From Candidatus Methanofastidiosia archaeon (GTDB lineage Archaea; Methanobacteriota_B; Thermococci; Methanofastidiosales; NM3), in assembly GCA_016930445.1 (NCBI GenBank), contig JAFGGT010000084.1:1-33190 (forward strand): a DNA stretch of 33,190 nt, in the 5' to 3' direction. A program made the position numbers and the translations under genes. The notes under the pieces were generated by a model, which saw only the letters and a list, made by a program, of their open reading frames with translations, was not told where the DNA came from and made no database searches. The first letter of the stretch is position 1. Each line of letters opens with the position of its first letter. Shown in pieces: positions 19,509 to 28,141 of this stretch.

Positions 19509-20348
19509 CTAAGCTGGACATAGCTCCTTCCTTCTCTCCCTATAGTGCTCCAGTATGTACTTTGTTATGATCACTGATGTGAAGCCTATGGTACCAAGCT
19601 TTCCTCCACCGCCCGGGACCATGTCTACTGTCACTGTGAACAGGATCGCAACAAAGACACCGCATGCCGCAAAGTGCCTGTAGTCTTGGAAAACGCCTGG
19701 CACGGCTGTCATTCCGGCAAAGGAGGCCGAGAATCCCACCAACGCCAACGTAAGACCATAGGTGGACGATATCTCAGGGAATAGCGCCCCGATTATGATA
19801 CCCACCAATGCGGACCCTAGTACGGCATCGGCGCACTTATCCGTGAGCAGCCTCTGGAAGAGGTCCCTTCGTATGAACCATGTCAACGGTGTCAGAACTA
19901 CGGATGTTACAAGCACCAGTAGGAACCATTTAACCGTTATCGCCTGTGATGCCGTTGCTACCACGCCATTGTAGTCCTTGCCGACAAGCGCCAGAACGAT
20001 CAGTCCGAAGCATACTGCCATAAAGGCCGTAGTTCCGAACTTTCCGCCATGGCCATTGAGGTAGTCCTTCCAGATAACATATATCAGACCAGCGATTATT
20101 CCAAAGAATATGGAAAAATATATGTTTTCAATGACCAATGAGGAGCTCATACCGGCAAAGGAGCCACAGAAGATCTGCCCTGCATATCTTTTCAGGAACA
20201 GGCCTCCTAGGAATCCCACAATACCGGATGCTAGAACCGCATTCATGTCATATCCACCTATCACCAGCTCGTTGTTAAGGTACCATGTGACTACGGTACC
20301 TCCCAACACAGCCAATATGGATCTAAAATCCGATCTTTCGTAAGGCAT
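19509..20348 (-). CDS. Polytopic membrane protein with internal duplication, unknown function
   Basis: Roughly ten hydrophobic segments; repeated AVLxSxxVGxxxGxLF / SFAGM / GGKxGTxxF blocks. ATG at 20348 is preceded by a GGTG SD-like sequence (ORF track starts at a TTG at 20360). Confidence 0.8.
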   Translation of the reverse strand: MPYERSDFRSILAVLGGTVVTWYLNNELVIGGYDMNAVLASGIVGFLGGLFLKRYAGQIFCGSFAGMSSSLVIENIYFSIFFGIIAGLIYVIWKDYLNGHGGKFGTTAFMAVCFGLIVLALVGKDYNGVVATASQAITVKWFLLVLVTSVVLTPLTWFIRRDLFQRLLTDKCADAVLGSALVGIIIGALFPEISSTYGLTLALVGFSASFAGMTAVPGVFQDYRHFAACGVFVAILFTVTVDMVPGGGGKLGTIGFTSVIITKYILEHYRERRKELCPA

Positions 20349-20349
20349 T

Positions 20350-22401
20350 TCATTCACCAATTGTCTCTATTTTACATGCACATACCTTGAATTCAGGTAT
20401 CTTCGCTATTGGATCTAAAGCGGGATTTGTCAGCATGTTCGCAGCGCATTCGTTGAAGTGGAACGGAATGAACACAGTCTTCAGCGGCACCTTGCGCGTC
20501 ACGTAGGCAGGGATGTCTATTGTTCCTCTCCTCGTGCTTACCTTGACCTTTTCCCCATCCTTTATTCCCAGTTCCTCCGCATCCTGGGGATTTATCTCGA
20601 CATATCCTGTCGGCACCTCTTTGTTAAGCTTCTCAGAGCGCCTTGTCATGGTCCCTGTATGGAAGTGGAACAGGATACGCCCAGTAGTCAGGGTGAACGG
20701 GTATTTTTCATCAGGCAGCTCTGCAGGAGGTTTGTATTCGACCGCAAAGAAATGGCCCGGGCCGCGCGAACATTTGTCCTTGTGCAGGAAGACGGTCCCG
20801 GCATGCTCGGCATTCGGACATGGCCATTGCAAATAGCCAAGTTCATCGAGCCTGTCGTACGTTATCCCACCATAGATGGGCGTCAGGGATGCTATCTCGT
20901 CCTGTATCTCCTTCGGAGACTTGAATTCGAATCCCTTGGAACCCATTCTTTGGGCAAGTTCGCATATTATCTTCCAGTCCGGCCTTGAGTCGCCTATGGG
21001 TTCAATGGCCTTCCTGACCCTCTGAACACGCCTGTCCGTTGCAGTGAAGGTCCCATCCTTCTCTAGGAACGAAGTCCCTGGAAGAACCACATCGGCAAGG
21101 GCTGCAGTCTCGGTCACGAAGAGGTCCTGTACGACCAGAAAGTCGAGATTCTCCAGGGCTTCCTTGACATGTGTTATGTCAGGGTCGGAGATCATGGGAT
21201 TCTCACCCATGATGTAGATGCATTTGAGATTGCCCTTGTGGGCCTCGTTCATCATCTCTACAACGGTGAGACCGATGTTGTCGGGTATCTTCTCGGCCAT
21301 TCCCCACGCCTTCTCGAACTTCTCCCTGAAATCAGGATTCACGACTGCCTGATATCCGGGGAAGACGTTCGGAAGAGCGCCCAGGTCGCATGCGCCCTGC
21401 ACGTTGTTCTGCCCCCTGAGGGGGTTGACCCCCGTGCTCGGCTTGCCCAGATTCCCTGTGACCATCGAAAGGTTGGCACAGGACTTGACGTTGTCGACGC
21501 CGGTGGTATGCTGCGTTATCCCCATGCTGTATATTATTGAGGCGCTATCTGCACCTGCGTACATCCTTGCCGCCTTGACGAGGTCTTCCTTCGGAATGCC
21601 TGTGATCTCCTCCACCCTCTCGGGAGTGTAATCCTTCACCAGCTCCTTGAGCTCCTCAAAGTTCTCTGTCCTAGTCGTTATGAACTCCTCGTCTGCCAGT
21701 CCTTCTTCTATTATGACGTGTATAAATCCGTTGATCCATGCCACGTCCGTTCCAGGTCTCTGTCTCAGGTGCAGGTCGGCGAACTTTGAAAGCTGTATCG
21801 CCCTTGGGTCTATGAGGATGATCTTTGCCCCATTCTCCTTTGCCTTGAATATCCTGGACCCTATCAAAGGATGCTGCTCTGTTGTGTTCGAGCCTGTTAT
21901 TAGGATGCAATCCGCCTCTTCGACCTCGGGAGTGCTGTTGGTCATAGCGCCGCTGCCAAATGCCGCAGCCAGCCCTGCCACTGTGGAGGCATGGCACAAT
22001 CTTGCACAATGGTCCACGTTGTTCGTCACTATGACGCTTCTGGCGAACTTTTGCATCAGGTAGTTCTCCTCGTTGGTGGTCTTTGCAGAGGACAATAGTC
22101 CAAGTGCATTCGCTCCGTGGGTCCCCTTGATGTCCTTGAACTTGGAGGCTATGAGCCCATAGGCCTCATCCCAAGAGGCTTCCCTGAACTTTCCATTCTC
22201 CTTGATCAAAGGCGTCTTCAGCCGGTCCCCGCTATATACAAAGTCCACCGCGTTCCATCCCTTGATGCAAAGCTTTCCCTGGCTTATGGGATCCTCCTTG
22301 CACGGAAGTACATCCTTGGCCACGCCATCAATGACTTCTATGTAGTACTTGCACCCGCAACCACAATATGGGCAAGTCGTCAAAACTGTCTCATATTCCA
22401 T
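20350..22401 (-). CDS. fdhA: Formate dehydrogenase alpha subunit (Mo/W-bisMGD, Cys form)
   Basis: CPYCGCGCKYYIEV...CIKGWN; active-site DHCARLCHASTVAGLAAAFGSGAMTNS with Cys at the Sec position; QNNVQGACDLGALPNVFPGY. Confidence 0.95.
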   Translation of the reverse strand: MEYETVLTTCPYCGCGCKYYIEVIDGVAKDVLPCKEDPISQGKLCIKGWNAVDFVYSGDRLKTPLIKENGKFREASWDEAYGLIASKFKDIKGTHGANALGLLSSAKTTNEENYLMQKFARSVIVTNNVDHCARLCHASTVAGLAAAFGSGAMTNSTPEVEEADCILITGSNTTEQHPLIGSRIFKAKENGAKIILIDPRAIQLSKFADLHLRQRPGTDVAWINGFIHVIIEEGLADEEFITTRTENFEELKELVKDYTPERVEEITGIPKEDLVKAARMYAGADSASIIYSMGITQHTTGVDNVKSCANLSMVTGNLGKPSTGVNPLRGQNNVQGACDLGALPNVFPGYQAVVNPDFREKFEKAWGMAEKIPDNIGLTVVEMMNEAHKGNLKCIYIMGENPMISDPDITHVKEALENLDFLVVQDLFVTETAALADVVLPGTSFLEKDGTFTATDRRVQRVRKAIEPIGDSRPDWKIICELAQRMGSKGFEFKSPKEIQDEIASLTPIYGGITYDRLDELGYLQWPCPNAEHAGTVFLHKDKCSRGPGHFFAVEYKPPAELPDEKYPFTLTTGRILFHFHTGTMTRRSEKLNKEVPTGYVEINPQDAEELGIKDGEKVKVSTRRGTIDIPAYVTRKVPLKTVFIPFHFNECAANMLTNPALDPIAKIPEFKVCACKIETIGE

Positions 22402-23178
22402 CTAGAACTCCTCCTTCGTATAGAGCGGATTGACTTCCTCAGTATTTCCGACCACATAATCGAAAAGCTCCTTCATGTCATCGCGGAGCAATCTGTTAAT
22501 GGTCATTAGCGGTATTCCAGCCGGACATGCGGATTCACACTCACCACAACCGACACACTTCCCAGCAAGGTGGAAGGCCCTGATGAGGTGGTATACGGGG
22601 AAGTCCGGAGGCAGCCTGCCCTTCTTCAGCCATAGCTCGTTCTCAAGCTCGCAGTCCTTGCAGAAGCACATCTGGCATATGTTCCTACAACCATAGCACT
22701 TGTTGCACTTCTCGAACTGCTTCTTCCAGAATTCCAGCTTCTCGGCGGTGGACATCCTCTTGTAGTCTTCGAACGCATCCCCGAGCTCAAGCTCCTCCAG
22801 CTTCTCGCCTATGAGGTCCTCGCAGCTAGGGTAAGGGACTGAGCAGTTGCAATCCTTGGCGGTCTCTTCGTCACATGCGATGCCGATTATACTCAGCTTG
22901 TCCATGTCGATCTGATTCCTCTTCGCCATCTCAAGGAGGGCCCTCTCATCACAGCCCCGGCAAAGTATCGCTATCTTGTATTCCGGGTCCATCTTGTGCA
23001 TCTTCATGGCTAGTGTGGCCAACGGATAGTGCGGTGAGAGCCTCAATGATGAGAGGTCGTCCCCTTTCTTGAAGACGCACGGGGTCGTCATTCCAAGGAC
23101 GTCCTTGAGAGCGATGACGGCAGTTACCTCGCCGGAATCGAGCATCTCAGCTATCCTCTTTCGTACCTCGTCCTCCAT
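22402..23178 (-). CDS. fdhB: FdhB/FrhB-like beta subunit with C-terminal 4Fe-4S domain
   Basis: ILCRGCDERALLEMAKRNQI, IGIACDEE, CNKCYGCRNICQMCFCKDC, CVGCGECESACPAGIP. Confidence 0.8.
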   Translation of the reverse strand: MEDEVRKRIAEMLDSGEVTAVIALKDVLGMTTPCVFKKGDDLSSLRLSPHYPLATLAMKMHKMDPEYKIAILCRGCDERALLEMAKRNQIDMDKLSIIGIACDEETAKDCNCSVPYPSCEDLIGEKLEELELGDAFEDYKRMSTAEKLEFWKKQFEKCNKCYGCRNICQMCFCKDCELENELWLKKGRLPPDFPVYHLIRAFHLAGKCVGCGECESACPAGIPLMTINRLLRDDMKELFDYVVGNTEEVNPLYTKEEF

Positions 23179-23609
23179 CAGATCGCCTCCCTTGCGATCT
23201 CCCTGAGCGGGCTTGGACCAAGCTTTTTGATATCGTCACGGAGTTCCTTCATGGTCTTTGCGAACTCTTCTCCCTCTGCTGCAGATATCCATTCCAGCCT
23301 CAGCCTTTCGGGCTCGATGCCTATATGCTCGATGAGCCTCTTTAGAAGGTCTATCCTCTTCTTCGTTCTGTAATTCCCATCGACGTAGTGACAGTCGCCC
23401 GGATGACAGCCGCCTATGAAAACGGCGTCGGCACCGGTCTGGAACGCCTTTATTATCATCTCTGCGTTTATCCTCGAAGAGCACATCACCCTTATGACGC
23501 GTATGTTCGCGGGATAATGCATACGAGACGTTCCTGCCATGTCTGCTCCTGCGTAGCAACACCAGTTGCATAGGAATCCCACAATCTTAGGTTCCCATTC
23601 ATCGGACAT
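23178..23609 (-). CDS. mvhD: MvhD-type iron-sulfur subunit
   Basis: KIVGFLCNWCCYAGADMAGTSRMHYPANIRVIRVMCSSRI, AVFIGGCHPGDCHYVDGNY. Confidence 0.94.
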   Translation of the reverse strand: MSDEWEPKIVGFLCNWCCYAGADMAGTSRMHYPANIRVIRVMCSSRINAEMIIKAFQTGADAVFIGGCHPGDCHYVDGNYRTKKRIDLLKRLIEHIGIEPERLRLEWISAAEGEEFAKTMKELRDDIKKLGPSPLREIAREAI

Positions 23610-25562
23610 TTAAAGCACCTCCAGAAGTTGAGCTATTATCTGATCGTTCGTGAAGTGATTCATCCTGATGGATCCCGAAGGACATGCGGCCGCACATGAA
23701 CCACAACCTTTGCAAAGCGCTGCATTGACCTTCATCACACCTTTCTCCTCATCGAACTCATGAGCTTCGAATGGGCATAGGAGCATACATGTCTTGCAGC
23801 CTACACAGGCATCCTCATCGACCACGGCTATGGTGGGCTCGGCGAAGATCTCGTCCTTGGAGAGAAGGTTCACCACATGGGACGCGGCACCAGAGGCTTG
23901 GGCCACTGTATCGGGTATGTCCTTTGGCCCCTGCGCTACGCCTGCAAGGAAGACGCCGTCTATCACCGTGTCGACAGGCCTCAGCTTTGGATGGGCCTCA
24001 AGGAAGAATCCATCGGAGCTGAGTGACAGGTGCAGAAGCTTTCCGATGCCCTCAGCAAGCGGATTAGGCGTAAGCCCGGTCCCGAGCACCACAAGGTCTG
24101 CCTCAAGCTCATATGGTTCCCCAAGGAGCGTGTCCTCGGCACGGACGAATAGCTTTCCATCCTGGCCATAGACCTCTGCGGCATTGCCGCGCCTGTACTT
24201 GATGCCTTCCTTCTGGACCCTCTCATAGAACTCCTCATATCCCTTTCCGAAGGCCCTCATGTCCGTGTACATGACGGTGATGTCCGCATCCGGTATCTTC
24301 TCCTTGAGCAGATGGGCCTGCTTCGCGATATACATGCAACAGACACGGGAACAGTATGCATTTCCCACTTTCTTGTCCCTTGAACCAACGCAGGATATGA
24401 ATACAATCCTCTTTGGCTCCTTTCCATTGATCTTGGGCTTTCCTCCTGTTGGGCCGGAAGGTGCGAATATCCTCTCTAGCTCGAGGCCTGTCATGACGTT
24501 GGGATACTTGTCATAGCAGTATTCGGGCTTGAGCTCTGCAGAGAACTCCTTGAATCCCGTTGCAACGACTATCGCTCCAACATCGAACTCGACGAACTCG
24601 GGCTTGTCATCGAACTTTATGGCGTCAGTAGTACAGACATCGGCACATTTGGGTGAAGTCCCGCATTTTCCGTGCTTGAGGAAGAGACATTTCTCGGGGT
24701 CTATAGTATACCTTAGCGGCACGGCCTGTGGAAATGGAACATATATGGCGCCCCTCTTGCCTAGCCCCATGTCGAACTCCGAGGCTATCCTCCCAGCAAG
24801 CCTGCACGCCTCCGCGCAACTTCCACAGCCCGTGCATTTTTCCATGTCCACATATCTTGGGTTCTTCTTGACCCTTACATGGAAATTGCCCACAGACCCA
24901 TCGATGCTCTCGACCTCGCTGTAGGTTAGAAGCTCTATGTTCGGATGCCTTGCGACATCCACCATCTTTGGCGTCAATATGCATGCGGCACAGTCAAGTG
25001 TGGGGAATGTCTTGTCAAATCTCGCCATGTGGCCTCCTATGGACGGTTCCTTCTCCACCAGGTAAACCTTGTATCCAGAATTAGCGATGTCAAGCGATGT
25101 CTGGATCCCTGCTATGCCGCCGCCGATGACCAATGCCTTTGGCACGACTGGCACACCCTGGCTTACCAATGGCTCAAGAAGGGATGCCCTTGCAACGGAG
25201 CTTTTCACCAGGTCGATGGCCTTCTTGGTGGCCTTCTCCCCGTCCAAATGGACCCAAGAGCACTGCTCCCTGATGTTCGACATCTCGAAACAGTATGGAT
25301 TCATGCCCGCATCGCTCACAGTTGCCCTGAAGGTAGGTTCGTGCATCCTTGGAGAACATGCCGCAACGACCACTGAGTCGAGCTGGTTCTCCTTTATGGC
25401 CTTCTTTATCATATCCTGTCCAGGGTCTGAGCACATGTATTGGTAATCCGCACATGCGACCACGCTAGGGATCTTCGATATCTCCTCGACGACCTTCTTT
25501 ACATCGACCGTGTTTGATATGTTGACACCGCAGTGACAAATAAATACACCTATTCTCTTCAT
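23610..25562 (-). CDS. hdrA: Heterodisulfide reductase subunit A (HdrA-like, FAD + 4Fe-4S)
   Basis: IGVFICHCGVNIS, VIGGGIAGIQTSLDIANSGYKVYLVEKEPSIGGHMARFDKTFPTLDCAACILTPKM, C-terminal CVGCKTCMLLCP and CKGCGSCAAACP. Confidence 0.95.
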   Translation of the reverse strand: MKRIGVFICHCGVNISNTVDVKKVVEEISKIPSVVACADYQYMCSDPGQDMIKKAIKENQLDSVVVAACSPRMHEPTFRATVSDAGMNPYCFEMSNIREQCSWVHLDGEKATKKAIDLVKSSVARASLLEPLVSQGVPVVPKALVIGGGIAGIQTSLDIANSGYKVYLVEKEPSIGGHMARFDKTFPTLDCAACILTPKMVDVARHPNIELLTYSEVESIDGSVGNFHVRVKKNPRYVDMEKCTGCGSCAEACRLAGRIASEFDMGLGKRGAIYVPFPQAVPLRYTIDPEKCLFLKHGKCGTSPKCADVCTTDAIKFDDKPEFVEFDVGAIVVATGFKEFSAELKPEYCYDKYPNVMTGLELERIFAPSGPTGGKPKINGKEPKRIVFISCVGSRDKKVGNAYCSRVCCMYIAKQAHLLKEKIPDADITVMYTDMRAFGKGYEEFYERVQKEGIKYRRGNAAEVYGQDGKLFVRAEDTLLGEPYELEADLVVLGTGLTPNPLAEGIGKLLHLSLSSDGFFLEAHPKLRPVDTVIDGVFLAGVAQGPKDIPDTVAQASGAASHVVNLLSKDEIFAEPTIAVVDEDACVGCKTCMLLCPFEAHEFDEEKGVMKVNAALCKGCGSCAAACPSGSIRMNHFTNDQIIAQLLEVL

Positions 25563-25565
25563 GGA

Positions 25566-26441
25566 TCATTCTCCCCCCTTCTTGAGATCCTTGAGCTTCT
25601 TTTCAAGGTCGCGTGTCGATACCAGATGGGTGTGCAAAGCGAGATGCTTCGGCCTTATCCCAAATGCAAGCCCGAACAGCTGATTGAGGTGCAGTACAGG
25701 TATCTCGGTCGTCTTAAGCTTCTTTTGGCTCTGGTCGAACTGCATGTGGCAGAAGGAACAGATATTGACGATGGCGTCGACATTCGCATCCTTCATATTG
25801 TTCAGCTTGGTGTTGATTATCTTCAGTGACACATCCGGCTCGCCACTCATGACGCCTCCGCCTGCGCCGCAGCAGGTCAGGCCGTCCTTGAACGGGACCG
25901 CCTTGCAACCTGCAAGTCCCACCAGCTCATCGAGCAGTGTCGGCCTCTCAGAGTTCTCGCCTGTCACCGAGGATGGTTTAAGATAATGGCAGCCGTAATG
26001 GACAGCCACGTTGAGCCCCAGGTCTATCTCCTTGAGCTCCGCTATCTTTTCCTTGTAGTTCTTCAATATATCCACGAAATGTATTGGATGTACCTTTCCC
26101 TTGTACTCAGCATCTATCCTGCCAAGATGGTCGTTCACAAAGCCCATGAGGTCAGGGTCGTTCTTGAGGGCGTACCACACATTGTGGAGCGTACCGTAAC
26201 AACCTGAGCAGACGGTCATCGGATTTAGGCCATCCTTTTCAGACTGGGAAAGATTCCTGGCCCCCATCACCAGCCATGACGGCTTGTCATAGCATGCCAG
26301 CACTCCAGGCGGAGGACAACATGAATATTCATAGTCCCTCAGGCCTATTCCGAGCTTCTCGAAAACGATCCGAGTGGCCTTCTCTATCCCAGGATAAACG
26401 TTCTTTGCGATACAGCCTGGGAAGAATGCATATTCCTCCAT
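25566..26441 (-). CDS. hdrB: Heterodisulfide reductase subunit B (HdrB-like)
   Basis: FFPGCIAKNVYPGIEKA, YSCCPPPGV, VCSGCYGTL, YGCHYLKPS, TCCGAGGG, ICSFCHMQFD cysteine-rich CCG modules. Confidence 0.94.
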   Translation of the reverse strand: MEEYAFFPGCIAKNVYPGIEKATRIVFEKLGIGLRDYEYSCCPPPGVLACYDKPSWLVMGARNLSQSEKDGLNPMTVCSGCYGTLHNVWYALKNDPDLMGFVNDHLGRIDAEYKGKVHPIHFVDILKNYKEKIAELKEIDLGLNVAVHYGCHYLKPSSVTGENSERPTLLDELVGLAGCKAVPFKDGLTCCGAGGGVMSGEPDVSLKIINTKLNNMKDANVDAIVNICSFCHMQFDQSQKKLKTTEIPVLHLNQLFGLAFGIRPKHLALHTHLVSTRDLEKKLKDLKKGGE

Positions 26442-26926
26442 TATCTCAGGCCTCCCTTCTTGGTGATCTCAAGACCGTCGAGAAGCCTTTGGAACTTTTT
26501 AAGGGTCTCAGCATTCGTCGAAACATCGTATGCTTCTTTTTTAAGCCCTATTATGGCCCTGATCTTGGACACTTCTGGTGATAGCGGTTGGCCTGCCCCA
26601 GTATCGTAAAGGCTCTTGATAATGATCTTCGGAACGTCTGACATCGTCGGAAAGTACCCTTCCTCGACAGCCAGATTCCTTAGCTCTATTATCATGTCGG
26701 TAGTTTTTACTTCCTTAGGGCAACGTTCCTGACATGTAAAGCATGTTGTGCAATCCCACAGCTCTTCAGTCTTGATAACGTCCATGCCCATCCTTGCCAT
26801 GTGAATCAGTTTTCGCGTACGTAAACTGCATTCACGTCCGGAAGGGCAAGATCCCGTGCATCTGCCGCACTGGATACACGCGTATCCATTTCCGTCGATT
26901 AAGATTTCTTTAACTGATTTTCCCAT
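26441..26926 (-). CDS. hdrC: Heterodisulfide reductase subunit C (HdrC-like)
   Basis: CIQCGRCTGSCPSGREC and CTTCFTCQERCPKEV; ATG at 26926 preceded by GGTGGTC SD, favoured over the ORF-track start at 26968. Confidence 0.92.
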   Translation of the reverse strand: MGKSVKEILIDGNGYACIQCGRCTGSCPSGRECSLRTRKLIHMARMGMDVIKTEELWDCTTCFTCQERCPKEVKTTDMIIELRNLAVEEGYFPTMSDVPKIIIKSLYDTGAGQPLSPEVSKIRAIIGLKKEAYDVSTNAETLKKFQRLLDGLEITKKGGLR

Positions 26927-28085
26927 TAGACCACCAATTATTTCGTTTAAGGTTGAAGTAAGTGTCAAATAGACCTTTGGAGAGTTTTTTGGTAGCTTCT
27001 ATCAACATCTCGGCCTCTTTACTGGTGTCTTGCCCCCCTTTCGATAAGACACGTATCTCGGCCAGCAAGGAGTGTATCAGCCTCGCATTCGTTTCCAGCC
27101 CTTTAGGATCCTCTATGGGCAGAAGATCATACCTCTGCAAAGTCCTTATCGTCTTCCATGTCTCGTTCAGGAAGTAGATTATCTTCTCATCCTCCCAGAT
27201 CTTTTCCCCTATCTTCCAACGGAGATTGACGAGACCGCTGGATAGCACCCTGGCGGAGGAAAGCTCCCTCTTGATGATGCCCAGCCATTCGCCGAGATCA
27301 TCGCCGTGCAGAAGCACAATGTCACCTTTCTTTGCTGGACCGATGGCAAAAGGCTTGATCTTGCTCATTATGTCGTATAGAAACATGTTTGCCCTTGGGT
27401 AACTTGGGTGCTCGAAATGAGGCCCAAATAGGTATAGGCAGCCTCTGCCTACCGGCACCCTTATGCCAGCTGCATTGCCGACCATGGTCTTCTTCGCTGT
27501 ATCCTCCTCTACGAGATACAATGTCTTATCATCGAAGTCTACATAGTCTAGCAGCCTATTCTCTGCAGGAGCCATCATTGATGGACCGCCATATAGCGGT
27601 GCCTTGAAGCTCATGTCCTTGTTACCAACTTCCAAGGAACCCCTGACCGGGTGAAATACAAAACCGTCCTTGTATGGCACGATGTACTTGTACTTCATCC
27701 TGATCGCCTCTGGGGGGCGTTCAGAAAAATTGTTTATCGGGACCTCGGCAAAATTTAACCATGGCATTGGGTCATCGTTGAATATTATAGAAAGATAAGT
27801 GCCTGCACATACCCCAATATAAGTGCCACCGTTCTTGACAAACTGTCTTATTTTGTCAAGCCCCTCTTCCAGAAGCCCATCAGCAATCAGGAAGGGATCC
27901 CCTCCGGGCAATACCAAGCAATCGTAGTTACTTAGCTCACCGTTCTTTATGTCAGATTCATCCAGAAAATAAACCTCATTAAAATCTAGCGAATCAAAGG
28001 TCTTCACGAACCATATCCATGAGTAGGATGCCCCATGACCAATATATATGGCAATTTTCAGGTTCTCAGAGTCCATTCTCCCCAA
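26910..28085 (-). CDS. BPL_N-like (glutamine amidotransferase-fold) domain protein with extra C-terminal helical region
   Basis: IAIYIGHGASYSWIWFVKTFD, LVLPGGDPFLI, nucleophile-elbow-like YIGVCAGTYLSI, GRGCLYLFGPHFEHPSY; TTG start at 28085 or ATG at 28076. Confidence 0.75.
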   Translation of the reverse strand: MGRMDSENLKIAIYIGHGASYSWIWFVKTFDSLDFNEVYFLDESDIKNGELSNYDCLVLPGGDPFLIADGLLEEGLDKIRQFVKNGGTYIGVCAGTYLSIIFNDDPMPWLNFAEVPINNFSERPPEAIRMKYKYIVPYKDGFVFHPVRGSLEVGNKDMSFKAPLYGGPSMMAPAENRLLDYVDFDDKTLYLVEEDTAKKTMVGNAAGIRVPVGRGCLYLFGPHFEHPSYPRANMFLYDIMSKIKPFAIGPAKKGDIVLLHGDDLGEWLGIIKRELSSARVLSSGLVNLRWKIGEKIWEDEKIIYFLNETWKTIRTLQRYDLLPIEDPKGLETNARLIHSLLAEIRVLSKGGQDTSKEAEMLIEATKKLSKGLFDTYFNLKRNNWWSNGKIS

Positions 28086-28121
28086 AATAACTCTCCACCC
28101 TTGATTTTAAAAAATAAAGTA

Positions 28122-28138
28122 GAACCTTTTGAAGGTTC
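28122..28138 (-). terminator. Terminator-like hairpin downstream of the AOR-like gene
   Basis: On the minus strand GAACCTT-CAA-AAGGTTC followed by TACTTTATTTTTT, immediately after the AOR-like stop codon. Confidence 0.6.
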
Positions 28139-28141
28139 AAT

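Noticed and set aside
20458-20988. 176-aa plus-strand ORF inside fdhA
   Set aside because: Antisense to conserved fdhA sequence, low-complexity composition, no family motif.
20350-22401. Possible selenocysteine in FdhA
   Set aside because: The active-site position is an ordinary Cys codon (DHCARLCH) and the ORF has no internal stop.
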